This document shows, piece after piece, positions 34,159-42,683 of a stretch of 64,000 nucleotides of DNA. The position numbers and the translations under genes were made by a program. Each line of letters opens with the position of its first letter. The stretch's first letter is position 1. The notes below the pieces were generated by a model. That model made no database searches, had not been told where the DNA came from, and saw only the letters and a list, made by a program, of their open reading frames with translations. This DNA comes from Caballeronia sordidicola (lineage in GTDB: Bacteria; Pseudomonadota; Gammaproteobacteria; Burkholderiales; Burkholderiaceae): assembly GCF_000729995.1 (NCBI RefSeq), contig NZ_JNFG01000021.1, positions 52,792 through 116,791 on the forward strand. Reading direction: 5' to 3'.

Positions 34159-34506
34159 ATGACTCAGCTGATTTCGCTTCGCCTGTATTTCCACCACTCC
34201 GAAAGGGCTCGTCCGACACGCTTCTGGCATCGGGTATCGCGACCGAGCCTTGCCTCGCACTTACTTCGCCATGCGAAGGAAGCGGGTATCGAGCAGGCAC
34301 TCTTGCATCGCGTCCATGCGGGTTACCTGAAAGGTGACCGGCTGCGTCACGAACACATCGAGATCGCGCATCACCGTTTCCCTCACTGCATCGAACTCAT
34401 TGACCTGGATGCCAAAGTGCGCGACTTCTGGCGTACGCATGGCAAGGGGCTCGACAACGTAAGGGCGATTTTCCTGCCGTGTGAATTGCCGATGCAGGCG
34501 ACGTGA
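34159..34506 (+). CDS. DUF190 (PII-like) protein, copy 2
   Basis: 115 residues, MTQLISLRLYFHHSERARPTRFWHRVSRPSLASHLLRHAKEAGIEQALLHRVHAGYLKGDR ... ALELIDLDAKV-like ending, the DUF190 pattern. It starts 29 bases after the CLC gene and is presumably co-transcribed, hence fluoride-responsive. The frame is open further upstream but the family start is at this ATG. The protein differs strongly from copy 1, so the two are old paralogs. Possible regulatory or trafficking partner of the exporter. Confidence 0.82.
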   Translation: MTQLISLRLYFHHSERARPTRFWHRVSRPSLASHLLRHAKEAGIEQALLHRVHAGYLKGDRLRHEHIEIAHHRFPHCIELIDLDAKVRDFWRTHGKGLDNVRAIFLPCELPMQAT

Positions 34507-34533
34507 CGAACAGCCACGCAGGTGGAGTCGACC

Positions 34534-34767
34534 ATGAAACCACGGACCAGGATGTGGCTGACAGGACAGTTCACAGTGCTGGCGTTCGCGGCGCTCGTGA
34601 CCCAAGTCATGGCCTGGATGCTGTCCACGGCAGTGAATTCTGTCTATGGAAGCGTTTCGCCCTTCTGGTTTGCGGCCTTCGGCGCGTTGACGGTGCCTTT
34701 TGTGATCCTCTGTATACGAAAGGACGTGGCGCGCGCGTATGAGACCGCGATTGGGCAGGGCTTTTAG
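34534..34767 (+). CDS. Small two-helix membrane protein
   Basis: 77 residues from an ATG with GGAG seven bases upstream. Two hydrophobic helices (residues about 9-30 and 38-60) are separated by a short polar loop and end in a basic/acidic tail (CIRKDVARAYETAIGQGF). No family recognised. It follows DUF190 copy 2 closely and is likely the last gene of the CLC-F transcript. Confidence 0.6.
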   Translation: MKPRTRMWLTGQFTVLAFAALVTQVMAWMLSTAVNSVYGSVSPFWFAAFGALTVPFVILCIRKDVARAYETAIGQGF

Positions 34768-34916
34768 GCTTGAAAGGTGAGCCGGCGCAGGTGATCTCGA
34801 TCGCCAACGATTGCCCGAAGCGCTGGTGCGTGTTGCTTCACATACGGCTCCATCCGGAGTTGATCGGCGCGGACGATCGTTGAGCCAGACGATTGCGGCG
34901 CGCAATCGGCAAAGCG

Positions 34917-35243
34917 TTATACCGCGTAACTGAGCAGGAACAGGCAACCGTTATCGCTATGGAAAAGCTCATCGGCGGTACCTTGTTCTGCGACACCTGC
35001 CCAGCCAGCGGTCAAAACCTGACCGTTCTGAATGCCTTCCCCTTCCAGCATGAAGATGAACTCCGGTCCGCTGTGCTCGTGAGTGGGAAAGACAGCGCCG
35101 GGCTCGAAGCGGACCAGTTGCGTGGCGCGCCTATTTACCTTGCCGAGATTTTTCACCGCGACGCCCTCTGCCGATTTCGATTTTTGTCAGCGGACAGCGT
35201 TGCTGTCGGTGAAGGTGAACTTCGCTTCTTGTCGCGCAGTCAT
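34917..35243 (-). pseudogene. ChrR-like cupin gene with in-frame TGA
   Basis: From the ATG at 35243 (behind GGAGGACGGCC) the frame reads MTARQEAKFTFTDSNAVR, then TGA, then continues QKSKSAEGVAVKNLGKVNRRA ... GAVFPTHEHSGPEFIFMLEGEGIQNG. The HxHxxGxE cupin motif follows normally. A single G-to-A change of TGG (Trp) to TGA at codon 19 explains the break. A downstream GTG at 35156 could restart translation, giving a 79-residue protein without the first strand. Recent inactivation is likely. Confidence 0.7.
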
Positions 35244-35294
35244 GGCCGTCCTCCTCGTCTGGAATTTCGCCGGGCTGCCGTCAAAGGACGCTGG

Positions 35295-35930
35295 CTACGG
35301 TTGCTTCTGCGCCGCGCACTCAAGCATCGCATCGCCAATCCGATTGTCGAGCGCCTTGAGCGCTTCTCCGGCACCCTGGATATCACGGACTTCCTTATTC
35401 TGGCTGAGCTTGCTCTTGCCCGTGAGCCGGGTGATATCGATTTGCAAACCGACAATCGCTTTAACCATAGTGTCGATGAACTCCTTCGGCGCGTCTCCCA
35501 TTTTCCAGGGTTCGGGCTGCGTTGCCTCATGCGTGCGGGTTAGACGGGCGATCACGCCGCGCACATATTTCTCATCGTCGCGAATGGTAATGCGCCCATG
35601 GGCGTGAACGACGATGTAATTCCAGGTCGGCACCTGCTTGTGCGTTTCATGCTTGCTCGGATACCACGTAGGCGAGACGTACGCATCGCCAGCGCGGAAG
35701 ACGACCAGGACTTCGTCGCCATTGACGACGTCCTGCCACAAGGGATTGCTCCGCGCGACATGCGCATGCAGCACACCCAGTTCGCCTTCGTTCGCGGCAA
35801 GATCAAGTGGAATGTGATTGGCGTCCAGACCGCTCCTGCCATTGGTAATCAGACTGCCAAAGGGATTTTGCGCGATGAGTGCGTGCAGCACGTCTTTGCG
35901 AGACTCGTTGAAATGGGCGGGTATATACAT
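35295..35930 (-). CDS. paiB: PaiB/FMN-binding negative transcriptional regulator
   Basis: 211 residues matching PaiB: MYIPAHFNESRKDVLHALIAQNPFGSLIT, GLDANHIPLDL, HVARSNPLWQD, GDAYVSPTWYPSKHETHKQVPTWNYIVVHAHG. It binds FMN and is known in Bacillus as a protease/sporulation repressor; a role in betaproteobacteria is less defined. Divergent from the MocR-type regulator with 122 bases between, so the two may be co-regulated. Confidence 0.92.
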   Translation of the reverse strand: MYIPAHFNESRKDVLHALIAQNPFGSLITNGRSGLDANHIPLDLAANEGELGVLHAHVARSNPLWQDVVNGDEVLVVFRAGDAYVSPTWYPSKHETHKQVPTWNYIVVHAHGRITIRDDEKYVRGVIARLTRTHEATQPEPWKMGDAPKEFIDTMVKAIVGLQIDITRLTGKSKLSQNKEVRDIQGAGEALKALDNRIGDAMLECAAQKQP

Positions 35931-36052
35931 GCGTGCTCCAATAAATTTCTGTCCTTCACCAGTGCGAAGGGTGTTCGTCTTGCACGCAAGTGTGTGCCGA
36001 AACTGGTTTATCCTGTAGAGCCAATTTAAATCATTTTCATTGAACCAGAATC

Positions 36053-37582
36053 ATGGCGCGCACTCCCCTTGTATTAGACGTTCCCGCGCTCGGCGCACTA
36101 GAACGCGGTGCGGGAAACCTGTCCGGCCAGTTGGCGCAGCTGCTGCGAGAGGCGATACACAGGGGAGAAATCGTTCCGGGCGACGCTTTGCCGTCCACGC
36201 GGCTGCTCGCCGCTTCCTTGCAGGTCGCGCGTGGAACGGTGGTGGAAGCCTATGAGCAACTGATCGCCGAGGGCTTCCTCGAGTCCCAACGAGGTGCGGC
36301 CACGCGCGTTGCAGAAGCATTGTCGGGAGCAGGAGCAGGAGCAGGGACGCGGGTTCGCAAAGCGCACACTGCCCACGGACGAGCATCGCGGACCAGCTTG
36401 CCTGAGCCGGCGGCGCGCTTTGCCCAAGTGGCGCGCGAATTCACTCCATTACCGCCTATGCCATTTGCTGTCTCGGTCCCCGTTGGCCTGACCGCGCCTG
36501 CCGACATCTGGCGCCGGCTTGGCAACCGTGTGCGCGCCAAAGGGCCGGGCGCGCCCGCCGGTTATGACGATCCGAAAGGCGCGCTGCCGCTGCGTGAAGC
36601 GATTGCTGCCTACGCGCGCAAGTCGCGGTCGGTGCACTGCGACGCCGGCCAGGTGATCATCACTAGCGGAACGCAGCAGGGCTTGTATCTCGCGTGTCAG
36701 GTATTGCTGGGATCGAAGGATCAGGCGTGGGTGGAAGATCCCGCGTATCGCGGTATCACTGCCACGCTCGAGAATAACGGACGGGGCAGTGCAATGATCC
36801 GGGTGCCGGTGGATGATGAGGGCATCGATGTTGAAGCAGGCATCAGGCAAGCGCCGCACGCGAAAGTGGCGTTCGTGACGCCGTCGCATCAATATCCACT
36901 CGGCATGCCGCTGAGCATGGCGAGACGCAGCGCGATACTGGCGTGGGCACGCACCAACGACGCATGGGTCGTCGAAGACGACTACGACAGCGAATTCCGC
37001 TACGAGGGTTATCCATTTCCGTCGCTGCATAGCTCGGAGCCTGACCGGGTGGTCTACCTCGGTACGTTCAGCAAGATCCTGTTTCCTTCACTGCGGTTGG
37101 GCTATGTCATCGTGCCGCACGATCTGGCCGATGCGTTTTGCGGCGCGCGTGTCCTGATGGACCGGCACCCGCCGAATGCGGATCAGCACGTTCTCGCGGC
37201 GTTCATGGCGGATGGACATCTTGAGCGGCACATCAGGCGGGTTCGCAATGTGTATGCGAACCATCGGGCACAGCTCATCGCCGCAATCGACGCTCTGTTG
37301 CCTCAGGAGGTGGCATGGGTTCAACCCGGCGATCAAGGCATGCACCTTGTTCTCTGGCTCGAGGAAAGCCTGGACGACCGCGAGGTGGTCGCGATGGCCG
37401 CGCGAGCCGGAGTAGCGGTACGAGCGGTATCGCCAATGTTCTCGCCAGGGAATGGTCGGCCCGGCCTGGTCCTTGGGTTCGGCGGATTCAGCAATGCACA
37501 AATGGAGGAGGCCGCGCAGCGGCTCGCGGCAGTCATCACTGACGCCGTGAGATCAGGTGTGGGACGACGAGGCGCCGGGTAG
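36053..37582 (+). CDS. MocR/PdxR-type GntR-aminotransferase regulator
   Basis: 509 residues. A GntR winged helix (LREAIHRGEIVPGDALPSTRLLAASLQVARGTVVEAYEQL) is followed by a class-I aminotransferase-like domain with the PLP-lysine region YLGTFSKILFPSLRLGYVIVP. Such regulators sense PLP (PdxR) or other amines. The divergent neighbour is PaiB, so it may regulate that gene; pdxST is not in the window. The family call is firm, the ligand uncertain. Confidence 0.92.
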   Translation: MARTPLVLDVPALGALERGAGNLSGQLAQLLREAIHRGEIVPGDALPSTRLLAASLQVARGTVVEAYEQLIAEGFLESQRGAATRVAEALSGAGAGAGTRVRKAHTAHGRASRTSLPEPAARFAQVAREFTPLPPMPFAVSVPVGLTAPADIWRRLGNRVRAKGPGAPAGYDDPKGALPLREAIAAYARKSRSVHCDAGQVIITSGTQQGLYLACQVLLGSKDQAWVEDPAYRGITATLENNGRGSAMIRVPVDDEGIDVEAGIRQAPHAKVAFVTPSHQYPLGMPLSMARRSAILAWARTNDAWVVEDDYDSEFRYEGYPFPSLHSSEPDRVVYLGTFSKILFPSLRLGYVIVPHDLADAFCGARVLMDRHPPNADQHVLAAFMADGHLERHIRRVRNVYANHRAQLIAAIDALLPQEVAWVQPGDQGMHLVLWLEESLDDREVVAMAARAGVAVRAVSPMFSPGNGRPGLVLGFGGFSNAQMEEAAQRLAAVITDAVRSGVGRRGAG

Positions 37583-37832
37583 CGGGCATCCATGAAGGAA
37601 GGCGGGACCAGGTCGCAAACGGCCGTTGAGATACAAGTGCTGATAGACAGAAAGGGGTCGACTTCTGCGGATCGTTGACAGGTAAAAGGCGGCCAGTTTC
37701 CGCCGTTTGCCATCACGGCGCAACGTGGTCGAGCGCACAGACTACCGATGGAGCCTCGTGGTCTGGTTGAGGGGTTTGGACTCCCCGACCCACCAGGAAT
37801 ATTCCGTTCGGACTGCGCACTGCGCAACCACA

Positions 37833-38615
37833 ATGATGAGTACATGGGTACATGAGCTGCCGTTATGGTTGATGGCACTTGTCACTTTCGGCGCGATATT
37901 TCTCGTGGGTGCGGCCGTCCATTTCGTCACCGGATGGCTTGCTGCCGGTCGACATGGGCGATCACTCAAGGCAATTTCGCCCGGTCTGCTTTCTCCGCTC
38001 GGGATCATATTCGGCTTATTTATCGCCTTCACGGCCTCGCAGGTCTGGAACGATACGGCGCGGGCCAGTGTCGCGGTCGCCACTGAAGCGAGTGCGCTGC
38101 GATCGGTTGTTGTCATGTCTGCCGTTTTGCCAAACGACGCCCAGACCGAACTGCGAAGGATGGTCCGAGACTACATCCAGTACACCGCGACGACTGAATG
38201 GCCGCTCGTGGCGAAGGGAGCCGTCACGCTTAACGTGAGCCCTCCCACGCTGAACAACGCACTGAAGTTCACGCTATCCCTGCCAGTCGTTACGCCCGGG
38301 CAGCAGACGGCGCAGCGCGAGGTCGCGGCGTCCCTGGAGCATGCTCTCGAAGTGCGTCGCGATCGTATCCTGATCAGTCGCAGCGAAGTGAATGGTGTCA
38401 AATGGTTTTGCCTGGCGTTTCTGGCGCTGTGCCTGCTGTTCGCCATCGCGTTCGTTCATTGCGACAACCGGCTGACCTCTGCCGTGGCAATCGGTCTGTT
38501 TTCGGCGGCACTCGCCACAACCTTTTTGCTCATCCTCTCCCACGATCGGCCCTTTACAGGAGAAGTCGCGCTGACGCCGGAGCCGCTGTTGCAGGTGATG
38601 CCTGAGAATCGCTGA
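37833..38615 (+). CDS. DUF4239 bestrophin-like membrane protein
   Basis: About 260 residues from ATG 37833 (a second ATG follows). Two helices at the N-terminus (LMALVTFGAIFLVGAAVHF, LSPLGIIFGLFIAFTASQVW), a helical soluble segment, then two helices at the C-terminus (FCLAFLALCLLFAIAF, AVAIGLFSAALATTFLLIL). This matches DUF4239, distantly related to bestrophin anion channels. The upstream frame extension is dropped as it lacks protein character. Confidence 0.82.
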   Translation: MMSTWVHELPLWLMALVTFGAIFLVGAAVHFVTGWLAAGRHGRSLKAISPGLLSPLGIIFGLFIAFTASQVWNDTARASVAVATEASALRSVVVMSAVLPNDAQTELRRMVRDYIQYTATTEWPLVAKGAVTLNVSPPTLNNALKFTLSLPVVTPGQQTAQREVAASLEHALEVRRDRILISRSEVNGVKWFCLAFLALCLLFAIAFVHCDNRLTSAVAIGLFSAALATTFLLILSHDRPFTGEVALTPEPLLQVMPENR

Positions 38616-38728
38616 CCGTTGCCCGCTCATCGGCTTGTCCGAGACGGCCACACGCAGTCTCAGATAGCTCAGGAGTCGCTCGGGAGTCGCAAACCGCTAG
38701 AATTGCGGCTTTAGCCCGGAATACGCCA

Positions 38729-40174
38729 ATGTCTTTTGCCTCGCTTGGCCTGATCGACTCCTTGCTGCGTAATTTGCAAGACCTCAATTACCAGACACCT
38801 ACGCCGGTGCAGGCCAAGGCGATTCCTGCTGTGCTCAGTGGCCGCGACGTCATGGCTGCGGCACAGACCGGCACTGGCAAGACGGCGGGTTTTGCGCTGC
38901 CGCTGTTGCAACGGCTGGTGCAACACGGCCCGGCGGTGTCCAGCAACCGCGCGCGCGTTTTGGTGCTGGTGCCCACGCGTGAACTGGCCGAACAGGTGCT
39001 GCAAAGCTTTATCGATTACGGCAAAGGCCTCGACTTACGATTTCTGGCCGCCTACGGCGGTGTGAGTATCAACCCGCAGATGATGACGTTGCGCAAAGGC
39101 GTGGATGTGCTCGTTGCCACGCCGGGCCGTTTGCTGGATCTCAATCGCCAGAACGCAGTACAGTTTGATCAGGTACAAACGCTGGTGCTGGATGAAGCCG
39201 ACCGCATGCTGGATCTGGGCTTTGCGCGCGAACTCGACGCCGTCTTTGCTGCGTTGCCCACTCAGCGTCAGACCCTGCTGTTCTCTGCTACGTTTACCGA
39301 TGATATCCGCGCCATGGCGGCGGGCATTCTGCGCGACCCGGTCAATATCAGCGTCAGCCCGCCCAATTCCACGGTCAGCAAGATCAAGCAGTGGGTGGTG
39401 ACGGTGGATAAAAAGAACAAGCCTGACCTCTTCATGCACCTTGTGGCTCAGAACAACTGGGAGCACGCGCTGGTGTTCGTCAAGACCCGCGTTGGCGTGG
39501 ATTACCTGGCGGCCATGCTGGATGAAGCGGGCTATGCGGTCGACACCATCCACGGCGACAAACCGCAACCCGCGCGCTTGCGTGCACTGGAGCGCTTCAA
39601 GACGGGCGAAGTACGCATGCTGGTCGCCACCGATGTAGCTGCGCGCGGGCTGGATATTGACGACCTGCCGCTGGTGATCAACGTTGATCTGCCGATTGTG
39701 GCGCAAGACTATGTGCACCGTATTGGCCGTACTGGTCGCGCGGGCGCCAGCGGCGTGGCAGTGTCCCTTGTGTGTGCCGATGAAGCACCGCAACTGGCCG
39801 CGATTGAAGCGCTGATCCGGCAAACGCTGCCCCGTGAAGAAGAGCCGGGGTTTGAGGCCGAACATCGCGTGCCGCAAACTAGTGCGACGGGCCAGATCAC
39901 GAAGAAACCCAAAAAGCCTAAGAAGCCAAAAATGCCACAAGCAGCGCCGGGCAACATGCAGGTGCTCAGCAAAAAACCTCGCCCGCAAAGTGGCGAAAAC
40001 GATCGCAAGCCTGCGGTTCAGCGGGCTGTGGCCGAAGGTAAGGGCACAAGCTTCTCCGGCGGTAACCCATTCAGCGTGCAAAAGCCACGCAGCAAACCCG
40101 CCAGCAAGCCAGTTGCGGGTTCTCGTAAGCCGGCTGGCAAACCCGCTGGTGGCAGCGGCAAACGCCAACCGTGA
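38729..40174 (+). CDS. rhlE: DEAD-box RNA helicase, RhlE-like
   Basis: 481 residues. Q-motif region, motif I AQTGTGKT, motif II LVLDEADRMLDLGF, SAT (LLFSATF), and motif VI HRIGRTGRAG are intact. The C-terminal tail (after 380) is basic and Lys/Pro-rich, as in RhlE. Role in RNA remodelling, ribosome assembly and decay. Followed directly by a strong hairpin terminator. Stand-alone gene. Confidence 0.93.
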   Translation: MSFASLGLIDSLLRNLQDLNYQTPTPVQAKAIPAVLSGRDVMAAAQTGTGKTAGFALPLLQRLVQHGPAVSSNRARVLVLVPTRELAEQVLQSFIDYGKGLDLRFLAAYGGVSINPQMMTLRKGVDVLVATPGRLLDLNRQNAVQFDQVQTLVLDEADRMLDLGFARELDAVFAALPTQRQTLLFSATFTDDIRAMAAGILRDPVNISVSPPNSTVSKIKQWVVTVDKKNKPDLFMHLVAQNNWEHALVFVKTRVGVDYLAAMLDEAGYAVDTIHGDKPQPARLRALERFKTGEVRMLVATDVAARGLDIDDLPLVINVDLPIVAQDYVHRIGRTGRAGASGVAVSLVCADEAPQLAAIEALIRQTLPREEEPGFEAEHRVPQTSATGQITKKPKKPKKPKMPQAAPGNMQVLSKKPRPQSGENDRKPAVQRAVAEGKGTSFSGGNPFSVQKPRSKPASKPVAGSRKPAGKPAGGSGKRQP

Positions 40175-40191
40175 TGCGTGGGGATGAGTAA

Positions 40192-40219
40192 CGCCAGCCC
40201 TGGAACCGGCTGGCGGTTT
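40192..40219 (+). terminator. Intrinsic terminator after rhlE
   Basis: CGCCAGCC (40192-40199) pairs with GGCTGGCG (40208-40215) around an eight-base loop, followed by TTTGT. It lies 18 bases after the rhlE stop. Confidence 0.65.
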
Positions 40220-40295
40220 GTGGCCCGCTGCCAGGCGGCGCGGCTTCGGCGTGCATCAGGTCGGCGGGTAACGGCGCACTGAATTCAGGATCGCT

Positions 40296-40478
40296 ATGCA
40301 GCTGGTAGCGTCGCAGGTCCTCGACGGAGGCCGTGTCAGGCGAGCGCCCGAGAAACCGGGCAAATTCGCGCACGATGCGTAGATAAGTGTCCTGCGTCTT
40401 CGGTGAAAGCTGGCGCATGCGCATGTCGTCGATCATGCGTTGGCGCAGTGGACTGGCGTTTGCCTGTAAGGAGGTCAT
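40296..40478 (-). pseudogene. N-terminal remnant of a tyrosine recombinase/integrase
   Basis: From ATG 40478 (behind GGAGCCCAATC): TSLQANASPLRQRMIDDMRMRQLSPK, then YLRIVREFARFLGRSP, then VEDLRRYQLH. This is the SAM-like N-terminal core-binding domain of XerC/D-type recombinases common in IS91-type or integrase-linked elements. After 61 residues the family sequence stops and unrelated codons follow, so the catalytic RHRY domain is missing. Confidence 0.75.
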
Positions 40479-40868
40479 GATTGGGCTCCTGCTGGAGAAC
40501 GAGGCGGATTGCCTCATTCGCCAACATACGGAACCGCGCGGCGGACCTCCCATGAACCGCACGCGATGGCCGGAGCCCCCTACCGCGCGAGCGGTTTCGT
40601 TCTTCGGCCATTTGCAGCCGTTGGCCCACGCTCTCACACAGACGTTTGAACGGCGACTTCCCTTAGCGACCGGACATTGAGGTACAGACTATTAGGTCGT
40701 TCGCGACAGTGCTCGGCGAACGGCCGATCTTGCGTGTGTGTCTGTGCCCGAATCGACTCCACAACCAACGATATCGAAAGCATGCACATGCCGTTGCGCA
40801 AGATCGTCAGGACCCGCGGCGACTTCCGGTAGGTGACGATTTCGGCGCCTCACCCTGGCGCCATTCTG
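40479..40868. other. Intergenic debris next to the recombinase remnant
   Basis: No recognisable gene. A region of mixed composition between the integrase fragment and the TpsB gene end. Probably residual mobile DNA; insertion-sequence ends were not recognised. Confidence 0.4.
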
Positions 40869-42683
40869 CTAGGTGCCAATCACGACATACACGAGTGCCA
40901 GCGGCGCTGTCGAGCCTCCCGGCAAGGCTGCGCGCAGAGGAAATCCAATGGTAGTGCGTACGGTCGCAAATCGCGACATCTGAAAGCGCAAGCCCGCGCC
41001 GACGCTGACGAGCGAACCGTTGCTCTGCTCGGCCGGCTCATTGATGCGGTTCCAGGCGTGCCCGGCATCGACGAACAGAAAAGGTTGCAGCGCCGTGTTC
41101 GTCGCGCCGAATCCGAGCGGCGGCGTGCGCAACTCCGTCTGCAGGCTCCAGCCGCGGTCGCCCAGCACAACATACGGCTCGTAGCCGCGCACACTGCTAT
41201 CGCCGCCAAGCCCCAGTTCTTCGCTGGGCAGCAACGTATTCGGCGTCCACTGGAACACGCCTCGCGCATACAGCGAAAAGCCAGCGCCAATCGCCACATC
41301 GCGCTGGGCCGACGACTGCACGTACGCGTATCGCGCTGTCGCGCCGAGGCGCGAGGTGTTGAAGGCCATGTCATTGTCGTTACCGTCGAAGTGCCCGGGA
41401 CTCAGCACAAGTGTTGCATTCACGGCCCCCTGGCCGAGCGTGTCGGTTTTGGTGGCGTCATAGGCAATGACGAATTGATGGATGTGGGTATTCGAACCGA
41501 ACACCTGGAAGCCGCCGAATTCGAGGTTGTTATTCGACCGCTTGAAGTCATAGCCAAACTGCAATTGCTGCTGCCACTGTCCTGACGACGCGATCCGCCA
41601 GTCGTAACGAAAGCTCAGTTGAGCTGAGATTCCGGTCTGTCCATAACTGTCCGGCAGATCCGGCGTACTCTGCGCATACACGCCGAACAGCTCGACCCGA
41701 TCGAGCCACGGCAGCGGCGCGCTGTAATTGAATGAATGGCCTACGAAGCGCGGGCGGTTGGCGCCGCCGAAGATATCCGGGCGGCCGTCGAACACGTCGC
41801 TGTTCGTCGTGAGCTGGTAGCCGATTTCCTGATCGAGACCGAACAGATTGCCGTAGTCTATTCCAGCGAAGAAGCGGTCCCGGCCAAGCTGGCTCACACC
41901 CGCATTGTCATAGCCGGCGCTCAGGCGCAGCGGCAGACGGTCTTGCGTTTCCAGCACGACGTCCGTCGAGTCTTCCGCCCCCCCGGGCGTGTACACCACA
42001 TTCACTGTCCGGTACGGATTCAGGTTGAGTAGCGCCAGTCCCGACGTCACGTCGGCCTCGCTGATCGACTCGCCGCTGGCGAGCGGCATTTCCTTGATCA
42101 GCAAGCGATCGGAGAAATAGCGGTTACCGCGCGCGATCACCTTACCCAGGCGGTAACTTGCCACCGCAATCCGCACGACGCCCCCTGACACATCCTGCTC
42201 GGGCACATACACATCAACGAGCGGTTGCCCTCCCTCGCGATAGCGCTGCACAACAGCGCGGCGTATTTGCGCGAGCCGTCCGAACGTCATGGGCCGGCCG
42301 AGGTCGGCTGAGAAGCCGGCGAGGAACGACGCATCGAGTAGCGGCAGACCCTGCGCGGTGATCGCGCCCTGCGCCACCTGTGTGACGGGTGACTGAACAC
42401 GGTGATCGGCTACGAAGACCAGCCCGCGCAGCGTCTCGACAGCCACCTGCGTGGCGTTGAGGTCGCCCCCGGGGGGAACCGGCGGCGCCGGTTGGCGCGC
42501 GGCAGCGGGGGGTGGCTGGGGCGTTACGTCACGATACGACTGCGCCGCCGCCCCGATCGCAAAAGCGATCAGGGCAGCGCCCATTCCCGCACGGGTGGCA
42601 GCAAGCGCCCGCTTACGCGCGGTTCCTGGCGGTTTGCCGCGCCGCCGCAAGTTGCATCGCAACGCTACTTGCTCAATGCTCAA
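40869..42683 (-). CDS. TpsB outer-membrane transporter (ShlB/FhaC/HecB family)
   Basis: About 600 residues. The signal region ends AAAQSY; a Pro-rich linker is followed by a POTRA-containing domain (VRIAVASYRLGKVIARGNRYFSDRLLIKEMPLASGESISEADV), then a 16-strand Omp85-type barrel with VRGYEPYVVLGDRGW (conserved L6 R-G-Y motif) and a terminal aromatic-poor strand. The start is uncertain: TTG at 42683 (overlapping the TpsA stop) or TTG at 42662. Works with the TpsA encoded just upstream, exporting it across the outer membrane. Confidence 0.88.
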   Translation of the reverse strand: MSIEQVALRCNLRRRGKPPGTARKRALAATRAGMGAALIAFAIGAAAQSYRDVTPQPPPAAARQPAPPVPPGGDLNATQVAVETLRGLVFVADHRVQSPVTQVAQGAITAQGLPLLDASFLAGFSADLGRPMTFGRLAQIRRAVVQRYREGGQPLVDVYVPEQDVSGGVVRIAVASYRLGKVIARGNRYFSDRLLIKEMPLASGESISEADVTSGLALLNLNPYRTVNVVYTPGGAEDSTDVVLETQDRLPLRLSAGYDNAGVSQLGRDRFFAGIDYGNLFGLDQEIGYQLTTNSDVFDGRPDIFGGANRPRFVGHSFNYSAPLPWLDRVELFGVYAQSTPDLPDSYGQTGISAQLSFRYDWRIASSGQWQQQLQFGYDFKRSNNNLEFGGFQVFGSNTHIHQFVIAYDATKTDTLGQGAVNATLVLSPGHFDGNDNDMAFNTSRLGATARYAYVQSSAQRDVAIGAGFSLYARGVFQWTPNTLLPSEELGLGGDSSVRGYEPYVVLGDRGWSLQTELRTPPLGFGATNTALQPFLFVDAGHAWNRINEPAEQSNGSLVSVGAGLRFQMSRFATVRTTIGFPLRAALPGGSTAPLALVYVVIGT

